Both the position numbers and the translations under genes were made by a program. The notes under the pieces are model-generated. The model did not search any database and had not been told where the DNA came from. It saw only the letters and a list, made by a program, of their open reading frames with translations. From Homalodisca vitripennis (lineage: Eukaryota > Arthropoda > Insecta > Hemiptera > Cicadellidae), in the NCBI RefSeq assembly GCF_021130785.1, contig NC_060214.1, positions 108,598,001 through 108,662,000 of the forward strand: a stretch of DNA of 64,000 nt. The letters run 5' to 3'. Shown piece after piece: positions 30,238-41,012 of the stretch (positions are counted from its first letter, which is position 1; every line of letters starts with the position of its first letter).

Positions 30238-30817
30238 TATTGGATATAATATTCATAGGAATCTTGTTCCAACCTGTTAATAGTAGACTATTACGTATAT
30301 ACATTATGTTAAATGTTTACCATGATTTCAAGATCAAACCTTTTGTAATCATATTTGTATCACAAAAGTATTAAAACTTGGTATATACCAAAATGTTATA
30401 TAGGTGCTTATGGTTTGGTACTTCTATAAAAGTACCTACTGCACTTTCCCCCCGGTGGGCTTTTCGCGGTTTTTTTTCCCAAACCACTTCCTGCTTACAA
30501 CAGAGCCTTACTACGTCATCGCGGCGTGACGTGGTCTTCCTCCATGACAAACCCTTATCAATGCACTTTTTTTAATTATTCACATATTTGAATGGTGTAC
30601 GACTTTGATTTTATGGAGTGTTAAGAGGGTACGCAGGTTATATGCCGGTCGCACATATGAGTATCCCACTTTCAACATGGGGCTAAAGTGTAAAAACTGA
30701 GTTATGAATAGGAAATCGTCTCAATCCATAAATATCATAAAGACATCGAAACAGTTTACTATATGAATACAGCCATGAAACCTAATCTAATAAAAAATAC
30801 AGGATTTTATCATGTGG
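30237..30817. other. Intergenic DNA, nothing recognised
   Basis: Contains a palindromic GGTACTTCTATAAAAGTACC (30418-30437) and short poly-T and poly-C runs, but no gene. Confidence 0.5.
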
Positions 30818-31480
30818 CTAGGTATTTTATTTTATTTTATTTTACATTTCAACGGACACCTTCATTTTTACAGTTTTGAACAATAATTAAACAATGAAAG
30901 TAAACAACCACAGTGACAAATAGAGCAATAACGATTAATAAACTGTTTAAGTGACGAAACGGATATAAACTATGAATGACAATAACGTAATTAATCATTA
31001 GTGTACCGTGATTTGAAACTATGGAAAACAACGAACAATAACAGCAATAAATTAGCACGAAACAATGAGAATAAACAAGAATAGACAAGAATTAACAAGA
31101 CACATTATATAAATAACAGCAATGAGAGTCGTACAGATAAAGTGTAAGAACGAGTGTCTTCCCTCATTGTGCAACTCCTAGGCAGATAACTCATGCAGAC
31201 CGGCGATCTTCCTCTTGAGCACTGGTATACTGTCCACAAAAAAGTCAAAGATGTCGGCGACGACGCTATTACCAGAACTCTGAAGTCGGTACATCGTATC
31301 GTTTGCTGCGTAGTTGGTGCGATGTTGCTGCCTAGCGAACAGGTCTCTGGAGCGAGTGGGCTGAAGGGGTCCTGAAGAGGATCTGGCTCAGCATATCGGG
31401 GCAGTCGATCTTGCCAGAAAGATTTCATCCGTAGATTAAATTTCCATGAAACTGTATTTCTACATGGATAAGATGAGTTT
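30818..31480 (-). pseudogene. 5'-truncated non-LTR retrotransposon, ORF2 C-terminus
   Basis: On the minus strand, one frame from about 31345 to a stop at 31179 reads RQQHRTNYAANDTMYRLQSS and then a DFFVDSIPVLKRKI segment, the style of a LINE ORF2 C-terminus (R.H.T.Y....MYRL...). The longer overlapping 127-codon frame is a shadow of this. An AT-rich 3' UTR follows and ends in TAAAA units (about 30822-30842), a typical LINE tail. No catalytic domain remains. Confidence 0.6.
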
Positions 31481-34400
31481 ATGTCCAACCAAGGAATTTG
31501 GATGAGCGTGATTTTTATGTGAATTATTTTTCTGTAGGTCCCCAGGACATCTTTGGTTGTTACTAGTAACGTATTTACGACAGGTAACCTAATCTAAATT
31601 TTTATACCGAAAGGTCGGTATAAAACGAATTACGTGGTGGACTTTTACTTGCTAAAAGAAAGAAAACGAAACTTCTTCTGGAAATAAAAGGTTTTTATTA
31701 CAATAAAAATTAAACTAAAAATTTAACACTTCCAAGTTTTTTAATGATCAAAATTAAAATTAAATGAAAAGATATTTTCAAAAAGGATTAATTAAATTCA
31801 AATAAACTAAAATATATATCCTTTCACTCAAATTTAGATACTTCTAATAAATTTCTGCTCTCCTCACTTACTTGTTTGGTGCTTCGATATATTTATATAT
31901 TACCATATATCGATTCGTTCTCACTTTACTTTATTGATTATATTTTAACTTTATACTCCTACAACTTTATACTCCAAAGGTTTCTTGAAAGTACTCGGTA
32001 AGCTACAGTACAGTCAAGATACGTGAGTGTAGTCGTATAGGGCACACGTCTTCGGTTCGTAGGTTAACTCTTATATGGCTTAATACACGTAGTAGATAGG
32101 GACAGGGTGGCCTCAGAATAACACCATAGTACCATATGATAAGTACCATATTGTTGAAATGCCGCCAACTTGAAGAATCTTAAGAAGGTGCCTTACTAAG
32201 TACGTTACTCTGTGATCTGTAAACTAAATAAGCAGGTGCCTGAGTGTCGTAAGTGAGTCAGAATGTGGCGCGTAAGTCTGGTTCCTAATGGGCGGGCGAT
32301 GAGCTTGACCCCTCGCGGTGGGTGTTGAGTAGAGTGGGGGGTGGGGGGCCAATGTCTGATCTGACCCTGCCCCCATTCATTCGGCCCTCCGTGCGAATGA
32401 CCTCACGCTCATTGCCGCGCCAGTTCACTCTGCGATCATTTCTGGTCGGAAATATCAACACAGTTCAGCCGAGGAACTGTAGCATTAAATTTTTTACTAC
32501 AAAATGGATTTATTTATTTACTTACACGCCAATTTACAGTTTTTAACCACATACAATATGTACATAATTCAATAACAATTAAGGAGTGATAACATTTTAC
32601 AAAGCGACTGTCTCAAACGCGATAACAATACCAATAAAATTATAATAATAACAATCCATCAATAAGCAGCAGTAATAACCAATAAACATTAATGACTAAT
32701 AGCAATCCCAATATAATCCAATAATAAATCAAATTATAAACGCAAACATGGAAATTGCATGAATATTCAAGCACATAGGCTATACATATAAACAACAAAA
32801 TGTGATATTATGGGCGATAATTAATTTTTTAACTATATAATGTAAGCTACATTTCGATGGGGCAGAGTAAAAATAAAAAAAAAGAGAAAGAAAGGCTACT
32901 AGTGATTTCACTATTTCCTCAAATAATTTAAATTGAAATTCTTTTTACCTTTAGACTGGGTTATAAAAATTTGCCACTTGCGCAGCAAAATTTCATTGTT
33001 TCTTTGACTCCCCCCTCACCATAACTGTACAACTGTGTTACATTCCCCATCCACGATGTCCTATTTTCGTCTCCTATTATTGTTTACTGCATTTACTTTG
33101 TCGGTTTTTATGTTTATGTATCATGATTAATTGTGACACAAGTTTCGTATAATTCCAATATTAATGTACAGCTCACTACGTGACATGTTTTTACATTTAC
33201 ACAGTAGCTAAAAATAATCGCATTACTCACTTGTTCTAGAAGCGGCCACTCTTCGTCAGCTCAGGCTCATTGACCTTGTTCTTATCTTAATGATAAGAAC
33301 TTCCTCTCAGCTGCAGCTTCGCCGAGTCACTCTTCCTCTGTATACCACATTACGTACATAGTCCGGTCGGAGAGGAGGGTTATTAATAGCAGCTACCAGC
33401 ATCATTCATAACATGTGAATGATCTCGAGAATGATCAGATGGGTTTGTAGAGGGGCTGATGAGGGAAGAGGTAGTAAGAGCTACAGAGGATTGACACGGC
33501 AAGGAACTTTGGACAAGGTAAAGAAATAGCTTGGAGAATTTGTCAGAAGAAGGAGAAGACAGAAAGATAAAATAAGAAACTGGTGTCGAAGGAGGAGGAG
33601 CCACAAGGGAAGAGTGGAAGCAGTGAGAGTGCCGAAGTTGACAGGAATGAACGGGTCTGGTACTCATGGTTCCGAAGATGGGAAAGAGGAAATGAAAAGT
33701 GAGGAGATGGAGAAAACTCGAATAAGCAGCTACCAAAATTATCAAAGATCGGTTCCAAGGAATTTCCATAAGGAACTGAGTGTTTGTAAAAACTAAATAT
33801 GGAAAAAATGCAGAGAAAATGTTGAAAAGTAACATACTGAAAGAAGTTGATGAGCGAATAAAACGGTGAAGAAGAAACCAATGATTAATGATTGTTATAA
33901 TGATTTAATCACAAAAAACGTCTACCGGTCTATCACGTTGTAAGCACAGAACGAGAAAATCGAGGAACTAGTGTTGAAGGCAGAAAATGATATAATTGGA
34001 AGAATTCCACAAAGGAACCCCTCTAAGCAAAAAGACAGCATGTGTGAGGAACAAGAAACAAACCTGGAGAAAATGTGTATCTCGTAAATTAATGTTTTGT
34101 GATGGTTAAAGGTGCTTTGCAAGGAATGGTTCTGCAAGGATTGACAGAGCTGTTGGGTCAAGGACTACGCAGACCTAAAGAGGTGATACTAGTGCCTCAG
34201 ATTTGGACAAGTGGTCAAATAATGCAATCGAACGAAGGCCAGTTCGTACCGTGGTGATGATCTAAGTTACACAGATTGTAAGGAGAAAACAATAAAGATA
34301 AGTTAAATAAATTTTCATAAATAGATTTTCAACTATCTTACAAGGATTTCATAGGGTTGTATTCCCTCGAAGAAGTGTTATTTTAGTTTTTCAACTTCTC

Positions 34401-34689
34401 GATGTCAATGCAGAAAGAAAAAACAAAATCCTCCATAAGAGTTGAAATGGACTTGCAACTCCTATAAGAACCATATTTTTGTTTTCCAACTTTCCAGTAT
34501 CTCAGAAAATTGAAATTTGGAAGCATACACGAATGCCTTATGACTTAAATGAAAAGTGCTAAAGCAGGTTTATGAATATCAAACTTTCATAGAAGTTTAT
34601 AAGGGGTAGCAGCAGATGTAAGAACTATATTGTTTAATAAACTTTTCGTTGTCATAGAACGGTAATATTTGACACACTAGTGTATTATC
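31481..34689. other. Intergenic DNA, no gene supported
   Basis: Frames up to 150 codons at 33383-33881 are low-complexity purine/pyrimidine readings with overlapping frames on both strands, so they are not credible. A possible short LINE tail (AT-rich, TTTATTTATTTACTTACA) lies near 32510. Nothing else was recognised. Confidence 0.45.
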
Positions 34690-34911
34690 CCTTCAATCAG
34701 AAACCGGCACCGGAATACCTCAGACCGGAAGTATATTACAGTGGCCAAAAGTAGTGGCCTAAGTCAACTTATATATGTATGTTTTTATTTCTAGATCAGT
34801 GCAACAAGATAATCGCTAATAAGGCAAAGAAAATATTTACTTTAGACCAGAAGTAGAATACAAAGCCGGGGGAAAAAAAGTGACACTCTTCGACTGACGA
34901 AACCTTTTCAG

Positions 34912-34972
<61 letters not shown>

Positions 34973-35310
34973 TCTTTAGTCGTGGCAACAATGCAAACAG
35001 TATTACGGCACTGGAAATGTCCTAGACCGGAAGTAGATTATTATGAAATGGAAGTTTACTCTTTTAGACCGAAGCCTTTTCACACTTTTGTATGTATATA
35101 TTATTTTGTTCCGGACAACAATGCAAACCGAAAATACCATAGACCGCAAGTAGATTACAATGGCCAGAAAGTAAGAGATGCTTTTTGAGCGAAGAAGACT
35201 TTTCAGACATATGTATGTGTATAATTTCTTGATCGGGGCAAAAATACAAACACTCCTTCGGCACCATGAATTACTAAAAGCGGAGAAAGATAACAAGAGC
35301 ATAAAGTAGA
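34690..35310. repeat. Imperfect tandem repeats around TAGACCGGAAGTAGATTA
   Basis: At least four diverged copies of a unit of roughly 130-170 bp. Each includes CAGACCGGAAGTA / TAGACCGGAAGTAGATTA / TAGACCGCAAGTAGATTACA, then AATGGCCAGAAAGT-like and TTTTCAGACATATGTATGT-like segments. A (TA)n tract interrupts the array. Frames within it are by-products. Confidence 0.6.
34914..34972. repeat. (TA)n microsatellite
   Basis: About 58 bp of TA repeats with one phase change, inside the imperfect array. Confidence 0.9.
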
Positions 35311-35483
35311 TAATTTTTTATCTAAGTAGGTTTCTTAGAGTATATACTGAGTGAGGTAGACCACCCAAGCAGTGTGTATAGCGGGAGAATGGTTTGGTGT
35401 ATGGTGACATAAAACAAAGTGCTTTCTTCATAAATCAGCCTTGGGGAGTCCATTGAAAATTTGTTTATCAAAATCTATGTACG

Positions 35484-35673
35484 GGGTGTTCCAAAATTAA
35501 GATTCGAGTGTTCGAAACTAAAAAATTTGAAATGTAAACATAGGGCAAATCATACATAATTTTAAAAGTCTTGATAACAGGAACCCATTAACGAAACAGA
35601 ATTCACTTATTTCAATACGTGTCAAAATGGTGGCCGTTTTCTTATAGATTTTGAAATTTACGGAACACCCTGT
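35484..35673. mobile_element. MITE-like element with GGGTGTTCC termini
   Basis: Starts TACGGGGTGTTCCAAAA and ends ATTTACGGAACACCCTGTA, an imperfect inverted repeat of about 16 bp on a unit of about 190 bp. Terminal GGGTGTTCC is common in small insect DNA elements. No coding capacity. Confidence 0.55.
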
Positions 35674-36021
35674 ATTTTTTCATCCGTTCGATTTTGGTTT
35701 ATTTTGATTCCGGTTTCCTGCTCACTACAAACTCAGCTTCATTCTAATATGCCACATCGCTACTTTTAAAGTGTTTTTGTGTTGATCTCCAACGCAAATT
35801 TTGATAAATTCTCATTTGACTTATCATTTTAAACGTCTCGTTAGTTAAGAAAAACAAAGTGTGCATTTAAATCTTTTCGTATATCCAGTGAATTTTGAAA
35901 GATTTAGCAGAAACATATTTCTCTCATCGTTTTAGGCATTTTAGTGACACTTAGGCCATTGACCTCAATAACTAAAGGTACTGAGTTCCTAGGTACCAAA
36001 TACCTATCAAATGGCTTTTTA
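35674..36021. other. Intergenic DNA, nothing recognised
   Basis: No gene or repeat seen. Confidence 0.5.
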
Positions 36022-36470
36022 TTTATATTTATTAAATTTGTATAAGTGGCAAAATAGCCTAATTTAATTTAATTTCAATAAACATTGAATCACAAAAAAG
36101 GTACTTGCTCCGCCGGGACTCGAACCCGGATCTCTCACTTGCCGGGTGAATGTGCTACCATTACACCACAGAGCCCTTACTTTTTAACAATTCAATTACT
36201 TTGTATTTGGCTGTTTCTTTCACATATGTGTTTAAATAACCAAACTAACATTTTAAAATCGGAAGAGCAAATACCTGTCAAATTTTTACTTTTTATTTAC
36301 GTTTATTAAAATTGTATAAGTGGCAATAGCCTAATTTAATTTCATTTCAATAAACATTGAATCACAAAAAGTTCGAGTCCCGGCGGAGCAAGTACTTTTT
36401 GTGATCCAATGTTTATTGAAATTAAATTAAATTAGGCTATTGAGAAGCCACTTATACAAATTTAATAAAC

Positions 36471-36471
<1 letters not shown>
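36022..36471. repeat. Composite tRNA-like repeat unit (R3) with direct and inverted 70-80 bp repeats
   Basis: Order: repeat A (about 36035-36100, TGTATAAGTGGC ... AATAAACATTGAATCACA), tRNA-like sequence on the minus strand, a spacer of about 115 bp, repeat A again (about 36310-36370), a 19-bp tRNA 3'-end fragment in plus orientation (36371-36389), then repeat A inverted (about 36390-36470). On the minus strand this reads as a tRNA-headed SINE with repeat A as its body. A second unit lies at 55.64-55.99 kb. Confidence 0.7.
36107..36174 (-). tRNA. tRNA-like sequence (SINE head), anticodon loop CCGGCAA
   Basis: 68 nt. Starts GCTCTGTGGTGTAATGGTAG (A-box) and ends GGTTCGAGTCCCGGCGGAGC (canonical B-box GGTTCGAGTCC). 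The anticodon stem TTCAC/GTGAG and T-stem CCGGG/CCCGG pair well. The acceptor pairs over six bases only, and position 33 is C rather than U, so a working tRNA is unlikely. A GGC (Ala-type) anticodon would be implied. Confidence 0.5.

Positions 36472-36510
<39 letters not shown>
36472..36510. repeat. (TA)n microsatellite
   Basis: TA repeats directly following the inverted repeat A of the R3 composite. Confidence 0.85.
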
Positions 36511-36511
<1 letters not shown>

Positions 36512-37875
36512 AAATAAAAGTGCATTGTACGCTGTTTCCTAGTGAATAACAGGTACCGTACTTCATAGAATTTTGTTTGTAGGATAATAAACACTTCTTG
36601 AAGACGGAGGGTGACGTGGTTTATATGAATACCAACGAGATACAAACATGTCTCTACAACACTACGTTATATTTGAATGAATATCTCCAACAATTTCAGT
36701 AACGCTTGAACTATTTTAGGCCTGAGTGGAGGAAAACTAATTCTGACGTAATCTTAGTGAATGCACTTTAGGCACCATAGCTGTGTCTAAAATATCGTAG
36801 TGCATTCAATTGTGCACATGAGGAGGCTATGAGAACCTCTCTTCATCTGGATTACACTGGCAGGTAAACGGGACGTAGCTCTTTTTGGCATAGGTGTCTC
36901 TGATGAAGAGATGAAAACAACTAAAACCCGTTGTTGAGAGTACGTTATCAATACTGAAATCATGGCAAGTACAAATTAATATTACCAAGGAATTCTACTG
37001 TTTCGATCTTCTGGGTCTCTGCAGACCCAGAAGATCGAACTGATGGAACTTGGACCCCAAATTCCAGGAGTCAAGTCTATACCAGCGTCTGATGCCAGTG
37101 TCTAATTAACATTCAGTTACAATACTATAGTTTATATTCTAATAATTTGAATATAACTAATTTTTATTCAGTGAGGCCTGAAGAAATCCCACTATGACCT
37201 GGTTTTGATTACATTTACTTAAATCATGTTAATGCGTTTGATCACGTGTAGGTGTCATTTGAATGTGTAGACACTGTTTGGTATCCGTTGCATACATGTA
37301 TAAAACAGAGAAAACGTGACTTTCGTATGATTTAAACTAAATTATTCGACTGTCATAACAAACGTGATCCATTTAACGGATGTTAGATGGCGCCAGCCCG
37401 AGGATTATTACAGTTAGTAACCTCAGTTACCGGGTGGGGGGAGAACGAAATTTCCCTCCCTCCCTCTTCTGATAACGGGAGGTATGCTGGGAGTTATATT
37501 TACAAGGGCGATGATCTGGCGGTCAAGGAAACAACATATGGTAATACTCAGCGAGAGAAATAACAAATAAGGATTTCCGATGAAAAAGAACTTTTACAGG
37601 ATGAATGTACACGAAGTAAGTTGGAGGGGAACTGATTTGATGTTGTCAGTACCCAGCCAAGTTAGTGGACGATGCAAGCTATAAGTACGGTATAACTAAG
37701 TGTGACCAATAGCACAGAGAGAGGTGTGATCGACGTGGACGTACGTTTGCGTTTTAAACCCAGAATTTCAGGGTGCTAGAGAACGCCATTCTCGGTGCAG
37801 TAGTTAACACGAAGAAAAAATATAAATACTCTTGCTTGCGCACTAATTATTCGTTGACCGGAAGTTCTGAATAAG
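36511..37875. other. Intergenic DNA with one perfect hairpin
   Basis: No gene supported. It contains the 16-bp-stem hairpin at 37003-37038 and a loose CTGATGAAGAG motif near 36900. Confidence 0.5.
37003..37038. repeat. Perfect 16-bp inverted repeat, 4-nt loop
   Basis: TCGATCTTCTGGGTCT, loop CTGC, then its exact complement. No U-run follows that would mark a bacterial-type terminator, which would in any case not apply here. Confidence 0.8.
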
Positions 37876-38415
37876 TTGACCGGAAGTTCTGAATAAGATA
37901 TCTGAATATATTCTATGATTTTCTCGTTGCCATCATGGTAACCCATAAGACCAATGTAAAAAGTTCGCAAATGCTCAGCCAAACCCCATTGCGTGACAGG
38001 CACCACATTCAAACTCAACGTTGTCTATATATAGAAGTGATGCTTGATGCAAAAGTTCTAGTCTATAGCTCAGTTCATCCTACAGATATCGTGCGGACAG
38101 ACAGACAGACAAAAATGAAAATTTTCCAGATCCTCAAGTGATCGTAGTATCATTTTGAGAACTTACAAGCCTCTGGTGACCCTCAGAGTAGCATAGAACG
38201 GCTCCTCTTCAGTTAAAGTGGATAAAGTCGCAACCTATATCTGTTCTGCTATTTTTTCGTTGCCATCATGGTAAACCCATAAGACCAATGTGAAAAGTTC
38301 GCAAACGCTCTGCCAAATTTCATGGAGTGACATGGACCATCATCGAACTCCATGCTGCAGATCTATATAAGCATCATTAATGGTGCTTCATGCAAAAGTT
38401 CAAGTCTGTAGTTCA
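37876..38415 (+). repeat. Dispersed repeat family R4, two direct copies
   Basis: Copies at about 37900-38110 and 38240-38415 share CGTTGCCATCATGGTAA, ACCCATAAGACCAATGT, AAAAGTTCGCAAA, a CAGG/CATGG-CACCA segment, TATATAAGCAT-like and TGCATGCAAAAGTT-like blocks. The first is followed by a short ACAG run (38096-38108). A third, inverted copy lies at about 58965-59080. Confidence 0.7.
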
Positions 38416-38479
38416 TAATACACATAAATAACATTTTTAACCTCTTGTGTGACAGGCTTCGCTAATGCTCAATTAATTA

Positions 38480-38735
38480 CAGGGGCATTTTGCGTAGTGA
38501 CCGGTGTAACCGGTGGCCGCTGTAGTTTGTGACCGGTCCGGCCGGTAACCGGTGAACGGCCGGATGCAGTGGGGACTGTATCTGCCAAGTCCAAGGTTGC
38601 CCCGCCGGTGCGGAAGGTCAGTGTCGCAGTTATTCGCGAAGATGTACGCGCGAGCGCGGCAAAAACTCGTCGCGGCACACGGTCGCTCGACCTTCAGACG
38701 GGCCAAAACGACGTTAACACCGAGCGGCTCAAGGT
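38480..38735. other. CpG-rich patch with repeated ACCGGT/GGCCGG words
   Basis: Much richer in CG than its surroundings: repeated GTGACCGGT, AACCGGT, CCGGCCGG, then GCGCGAGCGCGGC. Overlapping frames on both strands are a by-product of composition. It could be a CpG-island-like promoter, the edge of an unknown transposon, or a small satellite. No exon with splice sites was identified. Confidence 0.4.
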
Positions 38736-38935
38736 TTACTATGAATCACAAACCCACGTTGGTCCAGTTGGTTGAAGTTCGCAATGGATTAACGAAAACT
38801 AAGCTCTCCTTCTTAGACCACAGAAAAATAAAACACACTAGTCCCACAGGAACAAATGTTCACAGCGCGACCCGACGGCCAGGCCTAGTACTGGCATTGA
38901 CAGGACAGCGAAACACTAGAAATTCTGTTGACTAG

Positions 38936-39159
38936 TCCAAGCTGAAACATTGCTCTTCTATTATTTCAGAAATATAACACTGTTATACCAAGTGCGTCAC
39001 TTTGTCTTTCTTGAGATTTGGAATACGCTATAAAGTTGTAACTTTAAGGTTAGGCTTCGAAGAAGAAATAGGTCATTCAAAATAAAACAAATATATTGTT
39101 ACCGTTTATTTTTAGGAACCTCCTGTAAAACGATGTTGAATTTTACCCTATTCATATAT
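38936..39159. other. Intergenic DNA
   Basis: No gene or repeat recognised. Confidence 0.45.
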
Positions 39160-39345
39160 AAGAATAATATAAGAACAATATAGAGACATGTTATTTTTCT
39201 TTGTTTAAAGTTTGTTATTGACGATGGTTTGAAAACGTAATAGAATTTCCGACATTTTCCATCGTTACAAGTTACAAAATTCACAATATTACGAATATTA
39301 CATTTTGTAACATATTACGATGGACAAATGAACGAAATCCTATTA
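39160..39345 (-). repeat. R2 family copy, partial
   Basis: Contains TTTAAAGTTTGTTATTGACGA and a CCGACATTTTCCATCGTT stretch, matching 3221-3300. A partial inverted segment (TACGATGGACAAATGAACGA) follows. No hairpin motif is retained. Confidence 0.55.
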
Positions 39346-39669
39346 TTTTATTTTTATTCGTATAATTGTGAGAAATGCTTTCTTTTTAAAGATATCATTA
39401 ATGCGGTTTTAAATGCTTTTGAGTTTTGACAATTGTTACTATAGTATTAGCAAATGGGGATTCGGCTGAAGAACATCTAGGCATTTCGCACGCACGCGCA
39501 CTCACACTCACACTCTGTCCCAGGTTATTTAGTGACATCTTAGACTCATGACTAAATAGCGTATTACACGTTATTTGGTATTACATTTACGCGGTTACCA
39601 TGTTTACAATCTATATATACTAACCACTTTAGGGTAAAATTTCAAATAACAAAAAACCTGGTTTTAAGT

Positions 39670-40913
39670 AGTCTGGACCTAGGTGTCTGGACAGAGAGTC
39701 CAAACGGTCAAAAACTTTCTAAAACATGCTTCATAGTCCGGGAATCCCCAGTATTTCAATGTCTGGGCGAAAAGTCCAAACCTTAAAACTTTCTAAAATA
39801 CGTACACTAAGATATATATCTTAGTTCGGGAATCCCAGTATCTCGATGTCTCGACAAAAGAGTCCAACTCGTTAAAATTTTCTAAAATATGTTTCTTAGT
39901 CCGGAAATCCAAGTATTTCAATGTCTGGGCGAAAAGTCCAAACCTTAAAACTTTCTAAAATACGTACACTAAGATATATATCTTAGTTCGGGAATCCCAG
40001 TATCTCAGATGTCTGGACAAAGAGTCCAAGTCGTCCAAACTTTCAAAATATGTTTCTTAGTCCGAAAATCCTAGTATCTCGGTGCCTGGACAAAGAATTC
40101 ACTCGTAAAATTTTCTAAAATATGTTTTTTAGTATGGGAATCCAAGTATCTCAGAGTCTGGACAAAAAGTCCAAATCGTTAAAAACTTTCTAAAATACGT
40201 ACACTAAGATATATCTTAGTTCGGGAATCCCAGTATCTCGATGTCTCGACAAAGAATTCACTCGTAAAATTTTCTAAAATATGTTTCTTAGTCCGGAAAT
40301 CCAAGTATTTCAATGTCTGGGCGAAAAGTCCAAACCTTAAAACTTTCTAAAATACGTACACTAAGATATATATCTTAGTTCGGGAATCCCAGTATCTCGA
40401 TGTCTCGACAAAGAGTCCAAGTCGTCCAAACATTCAAAATATGTTTCTTAGTCCAGAAAATCCTAGTATCTCGGTGCCTGGACAAAGAATTCACTCGTAA
40501 AATTTTCTAAAAATATGTTTCTTAGTCCGGAAATCCAAGTATTTCAATGTCTGGGCGAAAAGTCCAAACCTTAAAACTTTCTAAAATACGTACACTAAGA
40601 TATATATCTTAGTTCGGGAATCCCAGTATCTCGATGTCTCGACAAAGAATTCACTCGTAAAATTTTCTAAAATATGTTTCTTAGTCCGGAAATCCAAGTA
40701 TTTCAATGTCTGGGCGAAAAGTCCAAACCTTAAAAATTTCTAAAATACGTACACTAAATATATATCTTAGTTCGGGAATCCCAGTATCTCGATGTCTCGA
40801 CAAAGAGTCCAAGTCGTCCAAACATTCTAAAAATATGTTTCTTTAGTCCGGAAAATCCCAGTATATCCGGTGTCTGGACAAAGAATTTCACTCGTAAAAA
40901 TTTTCTAAAATAT
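39670..40913 (+). repeat. Satellite, dimeric unit of about 159 bp
   Basis: Built from two related half-units of about 87 and 72 bp: TTAGTCCGGAAATCCAAGTA ... CTTTCTAAAATACGTACACT and TTAGTTCGGGAATCCCAGTA ... AATTTTCTAAAATATGTTTC. Full units start at 39896, 40288, 40522 and 40681, so the last two are 159 bp apart. Half-units are deleted or extra elsewhere. The left-hand copies are the most diverged. Confidence 0.85.
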
Positions 40914-41012
40914 CCCCCCCCCACCCCCCCCCCCCCCCACCCCCCCCCCCCCCCACCCCCCCCCCCCCCCACCCCCCCCCCCCCCCACCCCCCCCCCCCC
41001 CCACCCCCCCCC
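40914..41012. repeat. Poly-C tract with regular A interruptions
   Basis: About 99 bp of C runs of roughly 7-17, separated by single A residues. The complementary strand is a strong G-quadruplex candidate. It directly abuts the end of the satellite. Length may be unreliable in an assembly. Confidence 0.85.

Noticed and set aside
31105..31488. 127-codon minus-strand protein
   Set aside because: A different frame of the same strand reads as a LINE ORF2 C-terminus, so this frame is a shadow.
33383..33881. Minus-strand frames of 150 and 112 codons
   Set aside because: Purine/pyrimidine-biased sequence leaves several frames open; no motif and no conserved features.
36107..36174. Functional tRNA-Ala gene
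   Set aside because: Position 33 is C, the acceptor has six pairs, and the sequence is embedded in a repeat that recurs with another anticodon.
38469..38935. Overlapping frames on both strands in CpG-rich DNA
   Set aside because: Explained by composition; no splice sites, domain or start context identified.
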